A DNA stretch of 64,000 bases from Paramacrobiotus metropolitanus (lineage: Eukaryota > Tardigrada > Eutardigrada > Parachela > Macrobiotidae), in NCBI RefSeq assembly GCF_019649055.1, contig NW_026570317.1:1-64000 (forward strand). The letters run 5' to 3'. Position numbers and translations under genes: made by a program. The notes below the pieces were generated by a model, which worked only from the letters and a program-made list of their open reading frames with translations, did no database searches and was not told where the DNA came from. Positions 21,841-35,115 of the stretch are shown piece by piece. The stretch's first letter is position 1. Every line of letters begins with the position of its first letter.

Positions 21841-23898
21841 ATGGCTGCGGCGATTCGTGCGCATGTTGACGGTGAAATCTGCCACCATCTTATTCTGCAA
21901 CTTCACCTCACTGATTACCGGCCACCATTCGAATACACTATGGGAAGAGTTTTAGGAAGAGGCGCATTAAGCCGCGGCGTATATTTAGCCACAGCCAAGA
22001 TTTCCAGAAGGCAGTTCGCAGTCAAACGGATCCAATTGACGTCATCGAGCGTCAACGAACTTCTCCGGGAAAGCGTACAAGAATTCAAGGCAGTCGTGGC
22101 CAACAACGCTCATCCGCATACAAATGTTGTCCGGTATTATTATATGGACATCGCGTATTTTGATAACGCACCGGAAGTCTGCATTTTCATGGAATATTGT
22201 GAAGGTAGTTAACACGGTTAAATTTTAAGCAAAAGTAGAAGTTCTTCAAAAATTTTATTCTTTTTATTTCATTACAAATTATAAGTTAAGTAAAATCTCC
22301 TTTTTTGAGCGTATTAATATCAATATAACTTTATTTATTTCATAATTATACGTTTTTTTATTTGATTTTAAATTGATTTTATTAACTTGCATTTCCGTTT
22401 TTTACATCAATTAATTTATTTATTTTACATCTAGTTATTTTAATTTATTTCTAGGCGGCACTTTGGAGCATAAAAACGATGAACTCAACGCAGCTGGCAA
22501 GCGGTATAAACAAGCTGACATCGTTCGGGATTTAACTGGCATCTTAAAAGGCATCGAATACCTGCACAAGAACGGAAAAGCGCACCGCGATTTAAAGCCG
22601 GCAAATATCCTTTTTGACGCCGACGGCACCCCAAAAATCGCGGACTTCGGCCTGATGATTCAGCTGCAAAATTCCGTTACCCGAAAGAACGAGCTGCCTC
22701 GCGGAGAGGGAACTCTTCTGTACGCAGCACCGGAAGTGTTCAACCAGGCTTTTGGTAATCTTGGTCGTGCCTGCGATATCTGGGCGTTGGGATGCATTCT
22801 GCTGGAGATGTTACAAGGACACGACCTGTATTACAAGCGCAAAGACGGGAGCGGAAAGCTAGTGAACTTGGCAACGACAAGTGAGATCATTGCGGCGCTG
22901 TCCAATGGCACTAAACCGTATTACACCAAAGACTTCGGACGACAGGGTTGTGGCGACACGCGGCAGTTTCTGGATGCAGCTGCAAATTTTTTGGAGCAAT
23001 GCTTTCATAGTCATCCAAGTAATCGGTCATCGGCGCACATGCTGCTGAATCATCCATTGATTCAGGTAATTGTGGCACACTGTTAATCGTAACACTGGAG
23101 CCTTTTGTGACATGCATTTCAATGCATGTCATGTGTGTCAAAATGACTCATGCATCAGCGGCATGACTGTTCCTAAAGCAACACTTTTTATATTACTGTT
23201 GTAGCAGGCAGTACATTAATATTATGTAACTAAAGAAACCGAGTGAAATAATCAATTTAAAAATTATTTATTGCCAATAAAATTGCATTACTGTATTGTT
23301 GATCTTACAGGGAAAATCGCCAACGAGTTCCAGCAACAGCAGTGACAGTGGCATTTCCAGCGAACTTGAGAACCGTCTTAAACTGAACGTCGATAACCAG
23401 TAAGAGCTTCATTTGCAACGTTTCTACAAAAAAATCAGTTTACCATTTGCACATAGCGAAATCATTCTGTCATTCATACCTGAAGATGTGATAATTATTT
23501 ATAGTGGTTATAAATTTTTTTCAAATTAACGGGAATTTATTTTTAGCGTGCTGTATCACGTGCATCCGAAACCACATTCCCCGGCAGAGCTGCATGCGCG
23601 TCACGCCGATCCATCGCCGCTTTTTCACAGGCACCATTCCAGACTGGATACAAGCGATGAAGCACCCTTCGTAACGCCCGCAGCTTTCATGCTTTTCCCT
23701 AGCTCGTTTCCGGTCACTTCGCCGCCAGTACTGCACGCTGCACACTCGCCAACCTCCTTTCCGAAAAGTCTGTTCACGGGGCCGCCGGTGGGTTCTGCAA
23801 TGCCTCATAATGTGCCAGTGGAAATGCTGTTTGGGGACGTTCCAATTGGCCGACATGGATGCTGCAGAAAAGTGCCGCGGTCGCCGTTTAACTCTTAG
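21841..23898 (+). CDS. serine/threonine protein kinase, 471 aa, four exons
   Basis: Exons 21841-22204, 22455-23065, 23311-23399 and 23547-23898; all introns are GT-AG and the frame is continuous. The kinase domain fills exons 1-2 (about residues 29-325): glycine loop LGRGALSRGVY, lysine in VKRI, hinge region EYCEGG, catalytic HRDLKPAN, DFG, then APEVF and DIWALGCIL. All catalytic residues are present, so it should be active. The glycine loop has S where the third glycine is usually found, or one extra residue. The C-terminal 146 residues are serine-, histidine- and proline-rich and probably disordered. The HPHTNVVRYYY stretch recalls IRE1/GCN2-like and MAP3K kinases, but the subfamily is not clear. 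AATAAA follows at 24167. The start is the first ATG after an in-frame break and lies in a good context. Confidence 0.85.
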
Positions 23899-23899
23899 T

Positions 23900-24700
23900 T
23901 GATGCAATGAGGCCTTACACTTAAAGTGCTGCTTCAGTGCTTCCAACAGCGGTTATTTGTTGTTATTGGTTATACCATGGATTAGCATGCTGCTTCAAAG
24001 TGCTTCGTTGTATAATTTGTTATGTAGAAAATATTTTTATTCGGCAATAATGTACATACTACATATACTTGTGTTCGGTACAACTAATTTCGAGCTTGTG
24101 GCCGCTTTACATGTTGTTTTCCAAATCACAGAATTAAATGCACTCACTGTATTTGAAACCGTTTGCAATAAAAAAATAAATTTCAATAAAATAACTTTTA
24201 TTCCGTTATTTTCAAGTCGAGAAGACCTTTGAAGTTTGAGTTTATTGTGGTGCGCAGTCCGATCAATAAAAACGTACGTAGCATTCATAGACCCTGATAG
24301 CTAGGATACGATATGTAACTTCTTTATTTAAAACAATGGAGATTTCCTGAAGCAGTTAAAAATTACAGATGCTTTTTTAAGCTTTAAACGTCAGTTCAAA
24401 TCCAGTTTATTTCAAGCTGTTCCAATACAGTTCGTACAGTATCACCCGAAAACTTTGAACTTCGATCATGTACTGGATGTCATACTAGGGGGATGCCGGA
24501 TGCGCATCGGTGCAACTAGTTACTACGCTGCAGTGGACCATAGCCGGCGTAGCGAATCCGGCTCAACACCCCACGATGTTCTAATCCAATTTGCCGAGAT
24601 CATTAATTTTTGTAAACATGACAATCTGAATGAACTAGGAGACCTACTTTAACTGTTTTCCTTGCTTCGCTTTTTTCTTTATGTTCAAGTTTTTTTCTTT
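23900..24700. other. 3' UTR of the kinase gene and intergenic DNA
   Basis: AATAAA motifs lie at 24167 and nearby. No other gene is seen before gene A. Confidence 0.6.
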
Positions 24701-24709
24701 ATTGACATT

Positions 24710-27634
24710 ATGAACGCAACATCCCTTTATTTTCGCCAGCTCTTCTTAAACACCCGCGTGTTGAACTACGGGAATACGGTGCTGGTGCAGCGCTACAATG
24801 GCCAATGGTGGCTGGGATACGTTCAGGATATTGACGGCGATTACTTCTTCATTGACTTCGATGCCAGCACAATCACTGCCCAGTGGATCCATAGCAGCCG
24901 CTTGTGGCCGCATCATTTCCTTTACCGAATTTTAGGGCATTCACGTCAAGGCGAATCGGTGTACGTAGCACTACGTGAAACCAATGGCGGCCCAATGGTT
25001 TTTCATGACGCTACTGTTGTTGAAGACAGGAACGATGAATTTTACACAGTGCTCCTGGATGATGTAGACCCTACCGAAATCAATCCGTCTCCTACGGCTT
25101 GTCATATCTTGCTGCGGAATCACATGACTAAAGAGTTACCGGATCCTGACGATGGCAAATGTTTTTTCGGCCGTACCACGGGGTTCCTGTACAAAAAATA
25201 TGTCGTCGGCTTTCCCCAAGCAAGCTTGTTGCCCGACGTGGATTGCATCATACCGTTTCTTGCCCGTACATGCCATCTGACGTGGGAATGGTATGATGGA
25301 GAGTGTGATTCGGAGTGTCAGTTTAGGTATTCACTTTGCGAGGACCAAATGGAGTTCAGCTGCATGGAAAAGCACGCACAGAACTGTGGGTACTACGAAA
25401 TAGTAGTCGGCTGTAGAGTGTTCGTGCGACTGGGTTCCGATACGGTCACATTTATCTGCGCGGAAATGCACTTGGACCGCAACGGTCGGAGTATGTTCTG
25501 GACTAACGATGCCCTGAAGAAAGCTTGCGAGTACTATTTCGCACAGAGAACTCTGGCGCCGCCGGTTAGCGTGGGCATAATTGCGTGCGGTGAGCGCCAG
25601 TTTGGTAAGGGTGAGGTTGTGTGCTTGTAGAGGCGACCTTTCCCCTTTTCGCCAGTAAATTACAAAGATAACGTCTCTTACAAATTGTAATACACTTTAA
25701 TCTTAACATATCTCAACACTAGCAAAAAAACTGCAGTTAATAACGTAACACGGCATACTCTTCCAAATAATGTCTTGACGCCCCACAAATGTATTCGCCA
25801 GTGGTGCCCCGTTTGCTGAATGACTCCCAACAAGTAGAAAAAAAAGAACAACCCACTTTTTGCAGATACGGCGGATATATCGATTAATGAACTTTCTCAT
25901 CCAGTTATGGGTGGGATACTGTGTTATCTCGATGTGGATTCCCAGTTTCGAGCGAGCAGGTAACTTTCAATATTATTATCATGTTCGATACTAATCCGCT
26001 TGTAAAACTTACCAGTAAACGTTGGATTGTATCGTAGCGTACGATGGCGATAGTGAAATTTCATTAAATTTTAGCTTCGGTAAGTCAACAATACTTCTGG
26101 GCCCACTTCTTTATTAAGATAAGGCGATAGTTATACTTATGGCAACTGGTTGACGGCAACACATGCAAATTCTTCTGACCTCATTCGGGATAACTGGTGC
26201 CATAAAACCAGTTTTTTCGATTCAGACCTTTGGAGTACCTTTGGTTTTGACTCTTGCATTCGTCGTTATCAGAGTATGTGCGCTGTGGAAAATGCTGTGC
26301 GGCCAGTATGTGGACAACCGAAGCATCTTTATTGACCTGGGTGCAGCGTGCCAAAACCAACTACCGAATTGCGACTTGATGATCGAATACGAATACCTTA
26401 CGTATAAACTGGTCAACATGCTACAGCGCTTAATCACCAAACGCACCCACACGCTGGCGTTTGCGGAGAATCGAACATGTCAGGGTTATCCGGCGCTTAG
26501 TCTAGAAATGATTATTTCGGCGATCATTACAGTGGTGCAGGCCACACCCTTCCGTCTGCCCTACATCATTGTGAAGGACGGCCGGGATAGCCTGGAGAAC
26601 CGGGATAATGCATTTGCTTCCGAATCCTTCCTGACAATCTTCCGCAGTTCCCGCACTGGCTGTTTCCAGTGCGCCGCGCTGTCGCAACTGATGAGCTTTT
26701 GCGATCAATTGGTGCTGATTAATTTCGCCGCTTCGTCAGCACTCGTCGAATCAGCGGAGCAAATATTGCTGGCCGATGACGAATCCCAGCTACCGGAGTC
26801 CGAACTAGCCTTTTGTCGCAATCACCCGTCAGATGACTTGGGAATCAACATTCCGCTTCTGCGCTTTCATTCCACGGAAACAGCCGCGGAGCACTGCCGA
26901 GTGTTGCTCGCAGCCGCTAACGATCATTGTCCGGCCGTCAGTCAGCGAGTCTACGAAAAGATCACAGCCCTGCATAAACGTTGGATGCGGACGGTGAGCT
27001 ATCCGGAACAGTGGAACGGTATACGAAGTTTTTTGCAACTGTAAGTGGCGCGCTCGTACACACGTGTGTAACCGGAAAATCGTCCGGACGGATGAACCGT
27101 CCACCGGACGCTTTTGCCTGTAAGCCGGCAAAACCGTCCGGCGGTCCAAGAAAACGTCCGCCGTGAATTTTGCCCACCCAGTTTTTTCTGCTCTATTCGA
27201 TCTTGTGGACATCCCGGACTGTATATTCGGGGGCGGACGGTTTTGCCGGCTTACAGGCAAAAGCGTCCGGCGGACGGTTCATCCGTCCGGACGATTTTGC
27301 CGGTTACAGTCGCCCTTAGTGGCGGCTGATATGCGGATCTTATGGAATTGATAAGTCTCATGGCCATTCTTCCTCTGTTCTGTTTTTCTCTTGTTTGGCA
27401 ATCAACTAATCTTTTGTGAGGAACCCGTTCCCCACAGCTTGGGGATAATTTTTCCTATCGAGACTGTACTAGACCAATTTCGTTATGTTATGGAATGCTT
27501 TGATTATTAGGTTCAACTGCCTTTGCCGGGATGACAATTCACAACGGTGGGACGCGCTAGATCTCCGAGAACTCGACATTGCTTCTTTAACCAATGTGAC
27601 CTTCGCAGTCCTGGATGCGTGGTACTACGACTGA
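24710..27634 (+). CDS. gene A: tandem Agenet-like / F-box protein, 626 aa
   Basis: Exons 24710-25604, 25866-25959, 26273-27040 and 27511-27634, all GT-AG, phases 1, 2, 2. Exon 1 encodes two Tudor/Agenet-like segments: NTVLVQRYNGQWWLGYVQDI to SSRLWPHHF (about residues 18-65), and ESVYVALRETNGGPMVFHDA onward (about 80-140), then a third conserved block ending GRSMFW...LKKACEYYF (about 230-285). Exon 2 plus the start of exon 3 form an F-box (ELSHPVMGGILCYLDVDSQF, then RVCALW). Exon 3 is a long conserved domain with no leucine-rich or WD repeats visible. The F-box predicts binding to SKP1 in an SCF ubiquitin ligase; the Agenet-like part could bind methylated or RNA-linked partners, as in FMRP. 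Both roles are inferred. Intron 3 holds a foldback MITE. The gene looks intact. Confidence 0.8.
27067..27308. mobile_element. foldback MITE in intron 3 of gene A, 242 bp
   Basis: The ends are inverted copies (TGTAACCGGAAAATCGTCC at the left; complement of GGACGATTTTGCCGGTTACA at the right), and the inverted homology continues inwards through CCGGACGCTTTTGCCTGTAAGCCGGC on both arms. TA dinucleotides lie just inside both ends, which would suit a TA target duplication. A degenerate relative is at 8535-8620. Confidence 0.8.
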
Positions 27635-28722
27635 AGCTGATAGGAATTCAATGGGCTTCTTTACATGACGACAGCTAGAAAAGTAGACTGACTCGGGCAC
27701 TGGCCACGGCAATGTATCGGCAGCTGACGTTTTCACACAGAAGTAACCTCCACCTTATAGCACAATCGGCCAAAGGACTGTCGTTCTAGGATCCGGACAC
27801 TTTATGAGCATCGTCTGTTTGCATAAACTCGCAATACCAGAAAGTTTAGTTCGCTTCGTCGAAATTTTGAAATTTTGTATTATTTTGTCTTCCCGCTCTC
27901 GTGCGTAACCTGAAAGATTTTGACCGGCGTTCTGTTGCTGTTCCAGTTATTTTAACGATACTGCTTAGGGTAAAAAGCTCAAGCGTTTTCTTTCGTAATC
28001 AGGACACTTCAGTAAACAACAAACACTGTAAACAATAACCTCTGGCAATAAACTGTGGCTGTGCGATTACTTATACGGAACCGATATGGACCCTGTGCAA
28101 CTGCAAGGGTAAATCGCTACTTGTTCCAGACCGATTTATACGTGTACTCAATGAAGGTACATATTAGCAAAACAATTTTCTCTAATAATGACGCAGTGTT
28201 CGGTCTGCGATATTGACAAATCAGTTCGTATATCAAAACACACAAGAAGGGAAATACATAAATACGGCTGTTGATAACCGTATTGAACGCAGATTTATTT
28301 AAAACATAGCATTTGCCCAGAGCGAAGATGCAGGTTGGAATCGGATAAGATTTGACGTTACCCGAACGGTCCAGTGTGCGGACTGCGGACCGCTACGTTA
28401 AGTGAATGAGCGATGATCGTATAAATGGACCACTTAAATAATAAATTGCACAAACTGATCCTTTTTATTTTCTTCGTCTGATTAAATAGGATGTACCCTT
28501 TACTTTACAGATTACCATAATTTAAAGGCACAGCTGAACCGCAACTGCGCCGTAAAAGATCAGTGCCGAAATCGCTTTAGCCAACCCCGCAGTGGCACAG
28601 AGACGACTGCAGACTACAAAATTTTCTGATTTCCATACTGTGCTTTGTCAGTGTCAGTGTTTAAGCTCTTTCCCGTGCTTTGTTTTTTTCTGTCAACCAA
28701 AGTTTAAATCTCCGCTGCTATT
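27635..28722. other. intergenic DNA between genes A and B
   Basis: No ORF or repeat that I can support. It should contain the 3' end of gene A and the promoter of gene B; no clear TATA box was identified. Confidence 0.4.
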
Positions 28723-31560
28723 ATGAATGCAACATCACTTTATTTCCGTCAGCTTTTCTCAAACGCACGGGTACTGAACTACGGGAACACGGTGCTGGTC
28801 CAGCGCTACAATGGCCAATGGTGGCTGGGATACGTCCAGAATATTGACGGCGATTACTTCTTCGTTGATTTCGATGCCAGCTCAATCAATGCCCAATGGA
28901 TTCACTGCAGCCGCTTGTGGCCGCATCATTTCCTCACGCGATGGGAGGATGGGTCGCGTGAAGGCGAACTAGTGTACGTAGCGCTGCGCGAAACCGATGG
29001 GGACCCCATGGTTTTCTATGAGGCCATAGTTGTCGATGATGGGAACGATCAGTTTTACACAGTCGTATTGGATGATCCCGATTCTGAAAAAAGCAATCCG
29101 CCGTCTCCCAGGTGCCGTATCGTGCTGCGGAATCATATGACAGAAGAGATGCCGAATCCCAATGATGGTGGAAGTTTCTTTACACGGACCACCGGGTTCC
29201 TATACAAGAAACATGTCGTCGGTTTTCCCGAACCACATTTATTACCGGATTTGAATTTTATTATGCCGTTTCTGGCGCGCACATGCCGATTGACATGGGA
29301 TCGGTTCGACGGCGAGTGCGATTCGGAGTGCCAGTTTAAATATTTTGTTATGGATGACGAAATGAATTTTCACTGCACTGGACGGCACGCGCGGAATTTT
29401 GAGGGCTATGACATAGAAGTCGGATGTAGAGCGTTTGCGCGGGTGAGTTCCGATACGGTGACTTTTATTTGCGCCGAAATGCACGTGGACGAAGAGGGAC
29501 GGAGTATGTTCTGGACCGAGGATGCCTTGAAGAAAGCGTGCGAGTACTATCTGGCAGACAGACTAACGGGAGTGCCTGTTAACACGGGCACAGCTCCTCG
29601 AAGTGCACGCCAGTTTGGTAAGTTCAACGTTATGTGAATTATGTTTTGTAGGGTGAATATTATTACTGAAGTACTCGTGTTATCGCATCCGGTTTTTTAG
29701 GTTTTTCCTTATTTTACTGTACTGAATAATCGTTTTTTCGTAGTCCTTTTCTATATCCCTTTCCAAGTTTCACGAACAAAAATTATTTGGGAATGAAATA
29801 AAAACTAATAATTGATTAAGCGAAAAATACAAAGAAGATTTCAGCAATTCCGAGACAGGGCAATAAACTTACTACAACCTAGCTTACGCAATTTATAACT
29901 CGGATAGCTCAGATAGTGACGGAATAACAGTAGTTTGCGCGTGCCGAGTAATTCACAAAGCGATAACAATGTCTGTTGTATGTAGTACGAGTTAAGATGG
30001 AAACTGAATAATACCCTGCAGATATGGAGAAATCGTCTATCAACGATCTTCCGCATCCAGTCCTGGGTTGTGTATTGCGCTATCTCGACGTGGAATCGCA
30101 GGTTCAAGCGATCAGGTGAGTCCCTGCAAAACTTAATTATGGGTAATAATCCGTGAGAGCCTACTAAGGAAGGTAGTGCACCTGATCAACTTCCAGAAGG
30201 GTAGAGAAAAAGCTAAGAAGCAATGGCAAAAGTAGCTGGGTTTTGGACGCAGGGCCGGGACCAGAAACCACACATCAGCCAAGGGGGGGGGGTATTCTAT
30301 CGCTTTTTCGATGACCTCTGCCGTGAAGAATTTTGCAATGTACCTGGCCGTGGCTCCATGAGCCCACCTCCCTTTAAGTTCACCACAGCTCAGAAGTGCG
30401 GAACAGCTGCTGTTTATGATAAATAGCCGTAAGCCAGCGCCCGTTTTACACGAAAATCCTGACATCCTGTGCTGAGTTTATCAAAAAGTTGAAGAAAAAA
30501 TAATGTGAATGGGATCTTACGTCATTCGCCACGAATCGGAGCTGATTGTGAAAAGCCTCTTAATTTTACAAGAGTTTAGCTATACCTTTCAGAGCGGCGA
30601 TTGGGCGGTTTCATGTACGTTGCAGGAATGCAGGCTATCCCGTGTAACTTGCAGCGAAAGCAAACTTTACGAGAGGTGTAAGCGGTTGCGCGCTTTCTAA
30701 CTGTTTTGAGCCGGGCACTTCGTCTGGCCACTTTGTCTGGCACACGACACCTTGTCCCGTAGCGAACAGTATCCCGGCTAATCGTTGTCCGTTGTTCTGT
30801 CCGGACGACTCATATTTGTCGATTATTTTTCACCACTTGCATTTTTTTTGCCAGAGTTTGTGCGCTCTGGAGAATGCTGCGCGATCATTACGTGGACAAC
30901 CGGAACATACTGATTGATCTGGGCGCAGCATGCGAAAGCCGTCCACAGAACTGCGAGTTGCTGGTAGATTACGAAAACGTCCTCACGTACAAACTGGTCA
31001 GCATGCTGCAGCGCTTGCTCTCGAAGCGCACCCATACGCTGGCGTTCACGGAAAACCGACAAGATCCCCGTCAACCTGCGCTGGTCCTTTCAGAGATTCT
31101 GTCAGCGGTCATAACAGTCGCGCGAGCCAAAGAAATTCATTTACCCCGCATCATTGTGAAGAACGGCGGAGATAGCGATGAGCTTCCCTCGAACTCCTTC
31201 CTGACGATCTACCGCAGTCCCCGCAATGGCCGCTTTGAATGCGTTGCGCTGACGGACTTGTTAAGCGTGTGCGATCAACTGGTGTTGATCAATTTCGCCG
31301 CGTCATCAGCCGTCGTCGGGTCGGCAGCTCAAATACTGCTCGCTTATGACGAATTAGATCTCCCAGATTCCGAAATTCCGTTCTACCGCACGGATGCTCC
31401 GGATAGCTTGGGTATAACGATTCCGCTCCTGCGCTTTAATTCCACGGAAACGGCCACGGAACAGTGTCGAGCGATGCTGGCAGCAGCCAACAAACACAGT
31501 CCGGCCGTCAGTCACGGGCTCTGTGCACGGGACAGTACCGGTAGCTCGGTCACTTGTTGA
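28723..31560 (+). CDS. gene B: Agenet-like / F-box protein truncated by a minisatellite, 564 aa
   Basis: Exons 28723-29617 (895 nt, the same length as in A and E), 30022-30115 (94 nt) and 30855-31560; phases as in gene A. Exon 1 has the same Agenet-like blocks (NTVLVQRYNGQWWLGYVQNI). The F-box reads DLPHPVLGCVLRYLDVESQV, then RVCALWRML. In exon 3 homology to the family stops after PAVSH (about 31513), where the codons run into a tandem repeat and meet a TGA at 31558-31560. The protein therefore lacks the last 32 or so residues of exon 3 and all of exon 4, and gains 14 residues of repeat-coded tail. Coding sequence before that point is clean, so it may still be made. It is either a truncated gene or a recent pseudogene. 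Confidence 0.75.
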
Positions 31561-32690
31561 CGTAACGAGTTCTGTGCACTGGACAGTAGTGTCAGCACGG
31601 CACCCGCTCACCTAACGGGCTCTGTGAACTGGACTCTAGTGGTAGCTCGGTCACCCATTCACCTAACGGGCTCTGTGCACTGGATAGTACCTATCGGTAT
31701 ATTTTGACCTAACGGGTTTTGGGCACTGCACAGTAGTGTCAGCTAGGTCACCCGCTCACCTAACGGGCTCTGTGAACTGGACGGTAGTGTCAGCTCGGTC
31801 ATTTGTTCAGTTGACAAATTCTGTGCTCTGGGCAGTATCGGTAGCTTCAGGAAGCAGCTTCTGCTTTGCCTCTGCGTTTCTTTTGGTTCACTGCCGGTCT
31901 ATTTCAATAATTTCATAGGTTTATTTTTAAAATCTTATTTCGCCAAACAGCATCAAAACGCAAATTTGGTATAAAATTCGGTTCATCGTTTTGAGTATTG
32001 GAAGGCATTCATTCTGGCTTTTAGATCTACGAATAATTTATTTTGAATCCGCGAAACGAACTTACCCCTGTCTTCCACGCACTAATCTACAAACTCCCAG
32101 AACCTTTGCACTGGACATAGTTCAGTCACTCACTGACAATTCGGTACTCCCTAACCTAGCGGGCTCTGGTGACCGGACATCCGTGGACGTGGTAGTTCGG
32201 TCGCTCGTTCACCAAAGGGTCTTGTTAACCGTGGTTCCGTCTTGTTAACCGCCCTTTGCCCCGGACAGTAGTGGTAGTTCGTTCACTCGTTCTCTAATGG
32301 ATTTTGTGCACTGGGCGGTAGTGACAGCTCGTTTACTCGTTCCCTAATGGGCTTTGCACACTGGATAGTAGTGACCGCTCGGGCACCCGTTCACCTAACG
32401 ATCTCTTTGCACCGGACAGTAGTGGTGGCTCGGTCACCGGTTCTTTAACGAGCTCTGTGCACTGGACAGTAGTGACAGCTCAGTTAATCGCTCGCTTCAC
32501 GAGTTCTTTGCACGGGACAGTAGTGACCGCTCGGTCACCCGCACACCTACCGAACTATAGTGGTCACTTACTGGCATAGCGGGCTATGTCAACTAGACTT
32601 TAGAGGTATTTCGGTCACTCGCCGAACTTATAGGTGTGTCACCATGGGTGCACCGAACAGTGGCGGTAGTTCGGTCACTGATTGAACAGA
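31513..32690 (+). repeat. about 50-bp minisatellite replacing the 3' end of gene B
   Basis: Units of roughly 50 bases follow the pattern TAACGGGCTCTGTGCACTGG, ACAGTAGTGGTAGCTCGGTC, ACCCGTTCACC. About six units span 31513-31840 and about twelve more, increasingly diverged, span 32090-32690. Between them (31850-32085) the repeat is not recognisable. The first unit begins inside the coding sequence of gene B. Confidence 0.85.
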
Positions 32691-33417
32691 CAATCATGGT
32701 CGTGACTAGTGATAGTGTAGCGATAGCTGTTGGGCCGGCACTCGTGCAGAAATTCTCCTTGATGACAACGTTACATACGTAGTTGTTATTGCCGTAATAA
32801 TGGTCTGGTAATTAAATCCATTTGATACATAATTTAATCAGTAGAGCAGACTTTCATTTTTTAACTATATTTTAGTTGGTTTACGTGGCAACATTGCCTG
32901 GTTAAAAATACCACGATGATAATTATTATTATATAATAATTTAGTTGCATTTGGGGAAGGTAGTCAAAACTCTTCCGCTTTGGCGTTCGAAGCGGGAGAG
33001 TTTTAAAAAGAAATGAATACTATCTGGCCGGGTTTTCGACTACGGGCTTTCAGAATATAATACTGGTATGGGTCAGTCTTTTCTGGTTTACCGGCTCTGG
33101 TGTATCCCATTCGTGGCAATATAGATCTGAATCTTGATATACAAATCATTTAGCTTTAGAATGACGTAAGGGATTACAAAAAAAGTGGTGCGCGAAACGG
33201 CGAAAGCGAAAGTATAGTGTATGTACCCCATTTTTGACACTATGTACCTGGCTATTTTCCTTTATTAGATCACGAACATTTTTAATTTTTTCCATTATTG
33301 TATTGCCCTATACATGTCAACATGTCGTGAGAATGTGCTGCATAGTCAATAGGTCCGACAGAAGATGTTCCCTCTTGTGATTGACTGAGAAATAACTTTT
33401 GGGTATACAGTGAAACC

Positions 33418-33564
33418 TGGTTACTAAATACACCTTCGGTTAAAGCAGAACCGTATGTATTATCCAGGTGTATGTATTACACAGAGCTATATTACAGTCT
33501 ATGGGACGCGCCGGTCAGGTGTATGTATTTACCGGTGTATGTACTTATAAGACAGGTTTCACTG
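33418..33564 (+). mobile_element. pogo/Tigger-type MITE, 147 bp, copy 1
   Basis: It starts CAGTGAAACCTGG and ends with the complement (CAGGTTTCACTG), flanked by TA on the left and CA (a decayed TA) on the right. The TIR sequence CAGTGAAACC is typical of pogo/Tigger elements. A related copy lies in inverted orientation at 59633-59813; shared internal parts include GTATGTATTACACAGAG and CTATGGGACGCGCCGG-like sequences. No coding capacity. Confidence 0.8.
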
Positions 33565-34100
33565 CATGTGTTTAAACTGATTTGCAGGATGCATATGTTT
33601 TATTCGACTGGATTTTATGCAGCCTCTACACTGCAAGTAGTGAAGTGCTTTGTTTATTTTCAGACTTGAAGCTATGGACTCATAATGCATTGACGACATA
33701 CGACAACAGCACCGGAATCTGCACCCACCTACTTGTTCGAAAATGGGTGTGCCGGTGAAAAATATTTTTTAACAACTGATACAGCATACAAGCACATGAA
33801 TACAGTACAAGCACTTGTTGCTAACTTTTATTTTTTATATCTTTTCGAGCGGTTTTTAAGTTTTCCAATCGGTATTTTATTGAGTAAGATTGTTCAAGTG
33901 CAATATTAAACGGAATATACCGGCACACCTTTACGCAAATATGGAATCACCGTTCGTTAATCTGATGAAGTTAATCAGTGGAGGCAGGCCAGTGTTTGTT
34001 TACCCAAAAAAGCCGCTGTGTAGATAGATGCTTGCTTATGGCAGTCACTGAAATTAGTTGCGGACACCAAGCAATTAAACTCAACGACTTGAACCATATA

Positions 34101-34187
34101 CTGTATTTACACGATATTAAGGGACAGAGAAATCCCCAGGACCGCCCGCACTAGCTTCGGTTCCTTTGACATATCGTGTAAATACAG
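34101..34187. mobile_element. TA-flanked hairpin MITE, 87 bp
   Basis: The first 17 bases (CTGTATTTACACGATAT) are repeated exactly inverted at the end (34171-34187), with TA on both sides (34099-34100 and 34188-34189). Such short TIRs with TA duplications suit a mariner/Tc1-mobilised MITE. Confidence 0.7.
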
Positions 34188-35115
34188 TACTGATGTACAG
34201 TATACTGAGCATAGAGAGAGGAGAAACAGCATTTCCAGAAGGCCGACAAAATAGCCGGCAATCCGGAGCAGAAGTACGATTCAACGCTGAAATTTCGTTT
34301 GTTACGTTTTTTTTTGCCATGAAATATGCTCTAAGGAAATCATGCATAAGGTAAGAGTTTCTCAGGATATTTTTCTGGGCCACAGCCGTGGTCGAGAGCG
34401 GTGAGAGCACACGTATCGCTGTCCGAACTATTGTTTGTTTGTAACCTATTGGTGCTGATCAACTAGGAACCAGAACAGAGTCACACTTGAAAGATCTGAC
34501 TTTGGTGAATCGCTAAAACAGTGATTCAGATTGGCAATCGCTTTAACCGGAAATGAAACCACAGTACCGCTGAACTGGTAGACACCGGCTCGCCGAAACA
34601 TATAAACCATGCAGTCGCATTACGCATTCCTGGCGTTCCATCTACCGTAGAAATAACAAACAGGAAAACTGGTCCCGTGCACTGCATTCATAGAAATAAC
34701 CATCGTGCTTTGCATATTGTGACATTTTTCTTCGGATACGCTTTCGCGTTTCGCGTTAACACCCTACCCTCACTTCAAAAAGAAAAGTTGCGAACATTTG
34801 CTAAATTTAGGAGTACATATTGATAAAATCATAAAGATGCCGTTTGAATCAGTGCTGACTCGCAGTTAAAAACTACCGCACTTGAGCTTAAGTATGTAAT
34901 ATATATGTGAGTGTGCGTAAAATGCCTCCTCATTTTCTCGCTCGGGTATTTTCATGAAATGCTAAAAAGTTCGCGATGTTTTTCGGGATTTTTGAAGCCT
35001 ACCAAGCACAATAAGTTGGAGAAAATCGCTGAACAGTTGTAATACATTTTGTGTACTTCTGTGTAATACTTGAAGTACATTTCGAAAAGACGACAGTTCA
35101 ACAATTCCCTTCAAG

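Larger units (their letters stand above)
32700..35110. other. intergenic DNA with two MITEs
   Basis: AT-rich and without supported genes. It contains a pogo/Tigger-type MITE (33418-33564) and a TA-flanked hairpin element (34101-34187), described separately. Confidence 0.5.

Noticed and set aside
24455-24652. 65-codon ORF upstream of gene A
   Set aside because: No motif, AT-rich context, no splice link to gene A in a fitting phase.
31736-31918. ORF in the minisatellite after gene B
   Set aside because: Repeat-coded and not linked to any exon of the family.
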